Assembly (NCBI GenBank): GCA_021161625.1
Contig: JAGHAG010000058.1
Location: 1 to 9,171 of the forward strand
DNA length: 9,171 bases
Reading direction: 5' to 3'
DNA from: Elusimicrobiota bacterium
Lineage (GTDB): Bacteria > CG03
In this document: positions 1-5,033 of the stretch, piece after piece
Layout: the number at the start of each line of letters is the position of its first letter
How positions within the stretch are numbered: position 1 is the first letter of the stretch
Notes under the pieces: model-generated
Databases searched by the model: none
The model's input: the letters and a program-made list of their open reading frames with translations, nothing else
Told to the model about the DNA's origin: nothing
Program-made: the position numbers and the translations under genes

Positions 1-17
1 AAAAGAAGCAGATTTTT

Positions 18-650
18 TCATTTTCTCAGAATACTGATTTCAATCCTCCTATTTTTTGCTCTTCCCTGAGGGGTATCATTTGAAGCAATCGGACTATATG
101 GCCCGAAACCAAATGCCGAAAACCTTTGAGGTGAAAGCCCCTCTTCATCTATAAAATATTTTATCACATTAAAGGCTCTGAGTGTAGAAAGTTCAAAGTT
201 TCCCCCGGGAAGTTTTTTAAAAGGGATATTGTCAGTATGTCCTGCAACAATCACCTTATTGTCCATGTTTCTTAAAACCTCTGCAATCTGGTGCAGACTT
301 TTTTTTGCTTCCTTTTTTAGTCGGGCAGAGCCTGAATCAAAAAGAACAGGACTTTTTAGAAAAATGCGGATTCTTCTTGCATCTATGCTGACCCCTGCCT
401 GTTTCTCAAGGTCTGCCTTAAAAGCCTTTTCAAGATTCTGGACAAGTTCTATTTCTTTTAGCGCTTGTTTTTCCCCTTTTACCCCTGCCTGAAGTTGCGC
501 TAACACCTTTTCATAATTTATACCGGATATATAGGCAAAGGAATAAAGAATCAGAAAAAAAATCATGCACAAAAGCATCATTGTGCCATAAGGGATTTTC
601 CATGAAGAGGGGTCAAATTTTACTCTTTTATGAAAAATTTTTTCATTCAT
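18..650 (-). CDS. MotB-like OmpA-domain protein lacking the channel aspartate (second MotB paralogue)
   Basis: This 210-aa inner-membrane protein has one N-terminal membrane helix (about residues 18-41), a helical linker (about 45-88) and an OmpA/MotB peptidoglycan-binding domain (about 92-210). Visible motifs are VLFDSGSA (102-109), GHTDNIP (137-143) and TPQGRAKNRRIEI (193-205). It aligns without gaps through the membrane helix to the MotB encoded just upstream: FFLILYSF here matches FFLLLYAF there. At the position of the ion-binding aspartate of MotB (D21 in the neighbour) it has threonine, T23, so it probably cannot conduct ions alone. Its ATG overlaps the motB stop by 4 nt (ATGA), and a G-rich stretch (GGTGGGG) lies upstream. 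The two genes look like a tandem duplication. It may form a heterodimer with MotB, or be a plain wall anchor. Homology is firm; the role is inference. Confidence 0.9.
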   Translation of the reverse strand: MNEKIFHKRVKFDPSSWKIPYGTMMLLCMIFFLILYSFAYISGINYEKVLAQLQAGVKGEKQALKEIELVQNLEKAFKADLEKQAGVSIDARRIRIFLKSPVLFDSGSARLKKEAKKSLHQIAEVLRNMDNKVIVAGHTDNIPFKKLPGGNFELSTLRAFNVIKYFIDEEGLSPQRFSAFGFGPYSPIASNDTPQGRAKNRRIEISILRK

Positions 651-1318
651 TCAACCCCACCCTTTCTTAAAAGAACAATTTCAATTCTTCTATTTTTTGC
701 TCTGCCCTGCGGTGTAGTATTTGAGGCGCGGGGGAAATATTCTCCATAGCCAGCTGCAATGAATCTGTTAGCATCAATTCCTCTGCTTATAAAATAATTT
801 ATGACATTTACTGCTCTTCTTGCAGAAAGTTCCCAGTTTGAGTGAAATTTTCTGCTTTTTATTGGAATGTTGTCTGTATGCCCTTCAACAATAATTTTTT
901 CATTTGTCATGGAAAGCGTTTTTGCAATTTTATCAAGAATTACTTTTGTCTGGGGTTTTAATTTTGCTGAGCCTGAGTCAAACAAAACAGGAGTGTTTAA
1001 AACAAGCCGTATCTGACTTTCTGAAACCTCAACACTTGAGAATTTTTTAAGTTCCTTTGATTTTGTAATTCTTCCAAATGCTGAAGCGGTTTCTTCTTCT
1101 GCAAACTTTTTTAAAACTGACTGTGCTTTTTGTTCAATTATTTTTTCTTTTTTTCCTGTATACTTCAATGCTTCATACATCTGTCTTTGTTTTTCTTTTG
1201 AAAGACGGGTAAAAGCATAAAGGAGCAGAAAAAAAAGCATCAGGTTTGTTGTTAAGTCACAGAATACCGTAAGCCAGATTGGTTCTTTTTTTGTAGATTT
1301 CTTCAGTTTGAAAATCAC
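647..1318 (-). CDS. motB: MotB-type stator subunit, peptidoglycan-anchored
   Basis: This 223-aa stator subunit would form the ion channel with MotA and anchor it to the cell wall. A short basic N-terminus is followed by one membrane helix (about 14-36) that carries the essential aspartate D21 after a tryptophan (W15), as in flagellar MotB. A charged linker (about 38-95) could act as plug and spacer. The OmpA-like domain (about 98-220) shows VLFDSGSA (111-118), GHTDNIP (146-152), NWELSARRA (161-169) and NRRIEI (209-214). It is shorter than Escherichia coli MotB (about 308 aa), mainly in the linker and C-terminus. The start is GTG, inside a GTGA overlap with the motA stop, and no strong Shine-Dalgarno is visible, so translational coupling to motA is likely. 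The coupling ion (proton or sodium) cannot be read from the sequence. Confidence 0.95.
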   Translation of the reverse strand: MIFKLKKSTKKEPIWLTVFCDLTTNLMLFFLLLYAFTRLSKEKQRQMYEALKYTGKKEKIIEQKAQSVLKKFAEEETASAFGRITKSKELKKFSSVEVSESQIRLVLNTPVLFDSGSAKLKPQTKVILDKIAKTLSMTNEKIIVEGHTDNIPIKSRKFHSNWELSARRAVNVINYFISRGIDANRFIAAGYGEYFPRASNTTPQGRAKNRRIEIVLLRKGGVE

Positions 1319-2082
1319 TTTTTCTGGGTTTCTTTAACTTTTTTTGATAAAAATGCTTCAAGACGATGAGCGGTTACAGAGGGCACTTCGTTATTTAAAA
1401 CAGATTCAATTCCTTCTGTGATAAGTTCTTTTGCAAGGATTTCCTCACTGGAATATTCATCAAGTTTTAAAGAGGCAGGGAGAAATAAGAAATTTGCACC
1501 AAAAATTCCGTAAAAGGTTGTTGTGACTGCAATTGCCATTGAGGCACCCATACTTTGAGGGTCTGTAAGATTTCTCAAAACCTGAACAACCCCTATAAGT
1601 GTCCCCAAAAGTCCAAATATGGGTGAAAATGTTGCCATTGCCTGAAAAATTCCTGAAACCCTTTCATGTCTCTGAGCAATTGCAAAAATTTCCTGTTTCA
1701 TTCCATCAAGGATTATTTCTTTTTCAATGCCGTTGGCAACTTTATCAATATATTTTTCAAGAAATTTGTTGTTTGTTTTTGATTTGTATCCATGTAAGGC
1801 AAAGACACCTTCTTTCCTCACAATTCCTGCAATCTCTATAATTTCCTCTGTGAGAAGAGAAAAATCAATTTTTGGTGGTGGAAAGAAAATCAGTTTTAAA
1901 GCATTTGGGAGCTGTTTTATGCTTCTGAAAGGAAACGCAATAAAGGTGGAACCCAGAGTTCCTCCAAAAACAAGAATTGCTGCATCAAGATTAAAGAGCA
2001 GATTTACAACCTGACCATGAAGCATCACAATGTAGACTGCCCCCAGTCCCATGGCAAGACCGAGGATGGTCATCAAATCCAT
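1315..2082 (-). CDS. motA: MotA-type stator subunit
   Basis: This 255-aa polytopic inner-membrane protein is the MotA/PomA half of an ion-driven stator. Four helices are visible (about 4-22, 32-52, 143-168 and 180-203), with a large cytoplasmic loop between helices 2 and 3. The channel prolines are present: P154 in ATFSPIFGLLGTLIG (helix 3) and P202 in FLFLPASLKL (helix 4), matching P173 and P222 of E. coli MotA. The loop contains VRKEGVFALH (88-97), matching the family pattern ARREGLLALE. The arginine (R89, E. coli R90) is kept, but the glutamate eight residues on (E. coli E98) is histidine H97. The helix 3-4 signature favours MotA over ExbB/TolQ. It starts 1 nt after the FliF-FliG stop, with a good Shine-Dalgarno inside that gene, and overlaps motB by 4 nt. 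Confidence 0.96.
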   Translation of the reverse strand: MDLMTILGLAMGLGAVYIVMLHGQVVNLLFNLDAAILVFGGTLGSTFIAFPFRSIKQLPNALKLIFFPPPKIDFSLLTEEIIEIAGIVRKEGVFALHGYKSKTNNKFLEKYIDKVANGIEKEIILDGMKQEIFAIAQRHERVSGIFQAMATFSPIFGLLGTLIGVVQVLRNLTDPQSMGASMAIAVTTTFYGIFGANFLFLPASLKLDEYSSEEILAKELITEGIESVLNNEVPSVTAHRLEAFLSKKVKETQKK

Positions 2083-2083
2083 A

Positions 2084-3397
2084 TTATCCCTCTAAAATGC
2101 CCTTTTTCTTAAGAACCCGAGCAATTTTTCTTTTGCTCTGGGCTACAGCATATTTGCTAATTTCAGGAGAAAATTCTATTTCTTCTTTAAGCCGCGTTTT
2201 TATTGCTTCAGGGAATTTATTTAAAAATTCCTCTCTTACTGCCTCATCAACACTGTGAAGAACATTTGCAAAATCAATAAATCCAACTTCTCTTAAGATT
2301 GTAAAGAGCATTTTTTCATCAAGTTTAAGAAGTTTTTCAAATGTGAGGACTTTTTTGTTTAATTCCTCTGCTGTTTTCGGGGCTTTTTCCTTCAAACGGG
2401 AGAGATATTTTTTTATTTCATCATCAGGCATGCTGTTTAAGATAGAGATTATAACTTCTTCTCCCCCAACCATAAAATTAATCTGTTCTTTAAGAGATTC
2501 TTCAAAGGTTTTGACTTCATTTGATGAAAATATTCTTACATTGGAGAGTTCCACAAGCACTTCATTTGCTTTTCCTTCTTCAAGCAGGGGAAGAATTAAG
2601 TCAGAAAGTTCAGGTCTATAATTTAAAATAATGGCAATTTGCTTTGATGTTAAATCAGGCAGGATAATTTTTAGTTTTTCTAAATTTCCCTCAGTTAAAA
2701 AAGAAAAGGGGGCTTCTTCTCCAGATTCTTTAACAATTGCAGGGCTGGCGGTTGCAGGGGTTTCAGGGATAGGGAGTTCAGCAGTGGGTGTTTGAGTTCC
2801 CGCAGATGTGGTTGTTTTGACTGTAATTGTCTGTGGAAAAATTTTAAAAAAGAAAGACGCCACAACGACCACCAGAATAATGCCAAGGATTGAAAAAATA
2901 ATTCCCCACAGATGCGGAGGATAAAGGATTTGACTCCATGAGAAAGTATTTTTTTTGAATTCCATTTTTTTTATTTCAAGCACATCCCCCCTTTCGTCCT
3001 GAAGCCCGAGCACGCCTTTTGCAACATCTTTTATAACTTTTATCATGCTGTCAGAAAGAGAGGCATCAACAATAATCTGGCAAACAATTTTTTTTAGCCT
3101 TGTGGATGTGTCGCCAAAGTCAAGAGATGCCAGCCCCAGACCAAGTTTTTGTTGCAGTGGCACCCCTGGAAGCACAATCTCTTCTTCCTCCTGCTTTTGT
3201 TCCTCCTCTGTTATTAATTGAACATTTATAACAATTATAATTTTGTCAGTTCCTGTGATTTCAACGAGGATTCTTCTGAGGCGCTCTTCAAGATTTTTTT
3301 CTATTGCGATTTTTGTCTCAACATCAGGACCTTTTTTTGCATAGATCTTCCAGGACAGACTGAATAACAAAAGGAACACAAGGACTTTTTTAATCAT
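2084..3397 (-). CDS. FliF ring domain - membrane helix - FliG middle/C-terminal fusion; rotor-like protein
   Basis: This 437-aa protein reads as a minimal covalent FliF-FliG. Residues 1-20 are a signal peptide or anchor (possible cut after IYA). Residues about 30-150 resemble the third ring-building domain of FliF: LEERLRRILVEITGTD then VQL, a short acidic Q/E loop in place of the long beta-collar insertion, then LKKIVCQIIVDASLS and GLQDERGDVLEIKKMEF. A membrane helix (164-185) leads to a Thr/Pro-rich linker (190-228). Residues about 233-435 match FliG middle and C-terminal domains, including LTFEKLLKLDE (351-361), TILREVGFIDFANVL and VREEFLNKF. The FliM-binding EHPQ motif is replaced by LTSK (249-252), and the FliG N-domain that normally binds FliF is absent. 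E405-E406 occupy the torque-helix D288-D289 position; R281 is A398 and K264 is H381. FliF ring domains 1 and 2 are also missing. Domain calls are by eye but the motifs are clear. Confidence 0.88.
   Translation of the reverse strand: MIKKVLVFLLLFSLSWKIYAKKGPDVETKIAIEKNLEERLRRILVEITGTDKIIIVINVQLITEEEQKQEEEEIVLPGVPLQQKLGLGLASLDFGDTSTRLKKIVCQIIVDASLSDSMIKVIKDVAKGVLGLQDERGDVLEIKKMEFKKNTFSWSQILYPPHLWGIIFSILGIILVVVVASFFFKIFPQTITVKTTTSAGTQTPTAELPIPETPATASPAIVKESGEEAPFSFLTEGNLEKLKIILPDLTSKQIAIILNYRPELSDLILPLLEEGKANEVLVELSNVRIFSSNEVKTFEESLKEQINFMVGGEEVIISILNSMPDDEIKKYLSRLKEKAPKTAEELNKKVLTFEKLLKLDEKMLFTILREVGFIDFANVLHSVDEAVREEFLNKFPEAIKTRLKEEIEFSPEISKYAVAQSKRKIARVLKKKGILEG
2087..2093 (-). promoter_or_regulatory. 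Shine-Dalgarno of motA inside the end of the FliF-FliG gene
   Basis: Read on the minus strand, AGAGGGA lies 4 nt before the motA ATG, over the last sense codons of the upstream gene. It is the best ribosome binding site in this operon and fixes the motA start. Confidence 0.7.
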
Positions 3398-3402
3398 ACG
3401 AA

Positions 3403-3431
3403 AAGATAAAAAATTTTAAACCTTTTTTCAA
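3403..3431 (-). promoter_or_regulatory. Possible sigma70-type promoter before the FliF-FliG gene
   Basis: The only sizeable gap in the operon (3398-3446, 49 nt) contains, on the minus strand, TTGAAA (3431-3426), a 17-nt spacer and TATCTT (3408-3403). Only five bases separate the -10 from the ATG, so transcription would start at or within a base or two of the start codon, giving a leaderless message. No Shine-Dalgarno precedes this ATG, which fits. The background is AT-rich, so chance matches are likely. If real, it lets the rotor and stator genes be expressed apart from the upstream genes. Confidence 0.4.
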
Positions 3432-3446
3432 GTGTTTTAGGTCACA

Positions 3447-5033
3447 TTATTCTTCATCCATCTCTTCAAGTGTTTTTTCAAGCCAGTTTTTTGTTTCCCT
3501 TAAATCCATAATGCCTTTTCTGTAATTTCCTTTTTTTATTTCTGATTTTGCCCTTAAAATCAGGGATTCTGGATAAACCGTGTCAATGCCAACCATTTTT
3601 GCATCTTTAAGAAGTTCCTGGGTTTCTTTTAATTCTTTTTGCGAATTTCTTAGATACAGGTCTTCTATTGATTTTTTTAGAATAGAGATTTTTTCTTCTA
3701 CCATGTCAAAATCTTCTTTTTTTAAGAAATCTTCTGCCCTTTTCAGAATTTGTTTCTGTGTCTGGGTTTCCCATCCCAGAGTTTGTGCAGTATTTATTTT
3801 TCCTTTTAATTTTTTTAAGCGCTTCTGGTATTCTTTTTCTTTTGCTTTTATCTGTTTTTCAAGGGTTTTTTTCTTTACCACAACAATGTCTCCCTGTTTT
3901 ACGTTTTCATCCCCTTTTCTTATTTTAAGAAATGCCTCGTAAATTAAAGGTGTTTTGCTTATGGTGTCAGAGATAATTGCTTTGCCTGCAATTTTTTTAT
4001 TACGGACAATAAAAATTTCGCCAGAAAATTCTCTTGAACTTTCAAAGTTGAAAATAATCTGTTTTTCGCCAAACTCATCCGTTGTTTCAATAAAATCCTT
4101 GACTGTTCCGATTTTTACAAATTTTCTTTCCTCTTTCTTCGCTGCTTCAATTTTTTTTGTCACATTTTGATAAAAATGCATCATGTCAAAGGAAGTTTTG
4201 AAGGTTGTAAAAAGGGTGGCTCCAAGTTCTGGATTTGAAAGATATGAGGTTTCAAGAGCAAAATTACCAAATTTAATTTCAAGAGCGCTTGCGGGTATTA
4301 AAATTTTATTTTCCTTTTTTAAGCCAATTTTAATGCCAATATCACCAAGCGAAACACCAAATCCTGCAACAAATCTTTTTACCTGAGAGGAAAGAAGCCC
4401 TATGTCAAAAAAAAGATTTTTTTTCTTTATACCAGCAATAACAGTATATGTTGCTTCCACAGGAAATTTTTTTTCTGTGTATTTAACTTCAGTCAGAAAA
4501 TTGGATGCACCTGCTGAAAAGAAAAAACTTTTTAGAGAAATTTCAGCACCTATGTTATATACAGGAGCATTTTTTTTATCCCCTGCAATGTCTTCCCCTG
4601 CAACACCAAGAGAAAGTCCGAGTTTGAAAGGAGGGGTTAGTTGAAAATTTGCACCTAAAAGGGTTTGAAAATTTGAATAAGTTACAGTGCCATCTGGCAA
4701 CCCCTCTTTTGTATATGCTTCAATGGGATTTGAAAGAGACATTGTTTGAATTAAAAAGCCAAGATTAAAGCGTTTTTTTACATTCTGACCAAAGCCAAGA
4801 CTGTAAAGATTTAAGTCCTCAAACCATCTTGAAAAACTGACATCCAGGACGGATTTATCCACGCTTAAAAAAGCAGGGTTTTGTGAAAGGGATGCAGGTC
4901 TTTCACTAAAGGGATTTACAGAAGTTTCAGCAGAATTTGGAATTGTGACAAAATCAAAGGCATTTTCACCTGCACAAAACCCTTTTGTCCAGATGGCAGA
5001 TATCAAAAGTGCGACGATTAAAAATTTTCTCAT
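3447..5033 (-). CDS. PorV/PorQ-like outer-membrane beta-barrel with periplasmic helical-repeat tail
   Basis: This 528-aa exported protein has a signal peptide (1-21, KGFCA then GENAF) with no proper lipobox. Residues about 24-285 resemble the PorV/UPF0164 barrel family: an opening NAFDF, a central QNPAFLS (51-57) matching the usual NPA, then alternating amphipathic strands such as FNLGFLIQ, FKLGLSLGVAGED and FVAGFGVSLGDIGIKIGL. Residues about 305-388 form a small beta-rich domain ending KQGDIVVVKKK. Residues 390-528 are charged helices, and two stretches repeat: 413-460 (AQTLGWET, LKRAEDFLKKEDF) and 475-520 (AKMVGIDT, LRAKSEIKKGNY). The start ATG overlaps the upstream stop by 4 nt. PorV proteins are T9SS or outer-membrane shuttle components in Bacteroidota. 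Here the tail would reach into the periplasm, where it could contact the MotB or FliF-like domains. The barrel call is fairly sure; the partners are inference. Confidence 0.75.
   Translation of the reverse strand: MRKFLIVALLISAIWTKGFCAGENAFDFVTIPNSAETSVNPFSERPASLSQNPAFLSVDKSVLDVSFSRWFEDLNLYSLGFGQNVKKRFNLGFLIQTMSLSNPIEAYTKEGLPDGTVTYSNFQTLLGANFQLTPPFKLGLSLGVAGEDIAGDKKNAPVYNIGAEISLKSFFFSAGASNFLTEVKYTEKKFPVEATYTVIAGIKKKNLFFDIGLLSSQVKRFVAGFGVSLGDIGIKIGLKKENKILIPASALEIKFGNFALETSYLSNPELGATLFTTFKTSFDMMHFYQNVTKKIEAAKKEERKFVKIGTVKDFIETTDEFGEKQIIFNFESSREFSGEIFIVRNKKIAGKAIISDTISKTPLIYEAFLKIRKGDENVKQGDIVVVKKKTLEKQIKAKEKEYQKRLKKLKGKINTAQTLGWETQTQKQILKRAEDFLKKEDFDMVEEKISILKKSIEDLYLRNSQKELKETQELLKDAKMVGIDTVYPESLILRAKSEIKKGNYRKGIMDLRETKNWLEKTLEEMDEE

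Noticed and set aside
1..17. Start of a further downstream gene on the minus strand
   Set aside because: Only 17 bases are available after the last stop and no start codon is visible, so nothing can be claimed.
229..492. Plus-strand open frame opposite the second motB-like gene; similar frames lie opposite the other minus-strand genes
   Set aside because: They are antisense shadows of genes with strong family motifs and show no motifs of their own.
1315..2082. ExbB/TolQ or GldL assignment instead of MotA
   Set aside because: Length, four-helix layout, the loop RKEG motif and the channel prolines P154 and P202 fit MotA, and MotB-type partners follow.
2695..2886. Minus-strand 63-codon frame inside the FliF-FliG gene
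   Set aside because: It is an alternative frame over the membrane helix and Thr/Pro linker; no start signal or family pattern.
3447..5033. Lipoprotein signal on the PorV-like protein (cysteine at residue 20)
   Set aside because: The residues before the cysteine (KGF) do not fit a lipobox; an ordinary signal peptidase cut is more likely.
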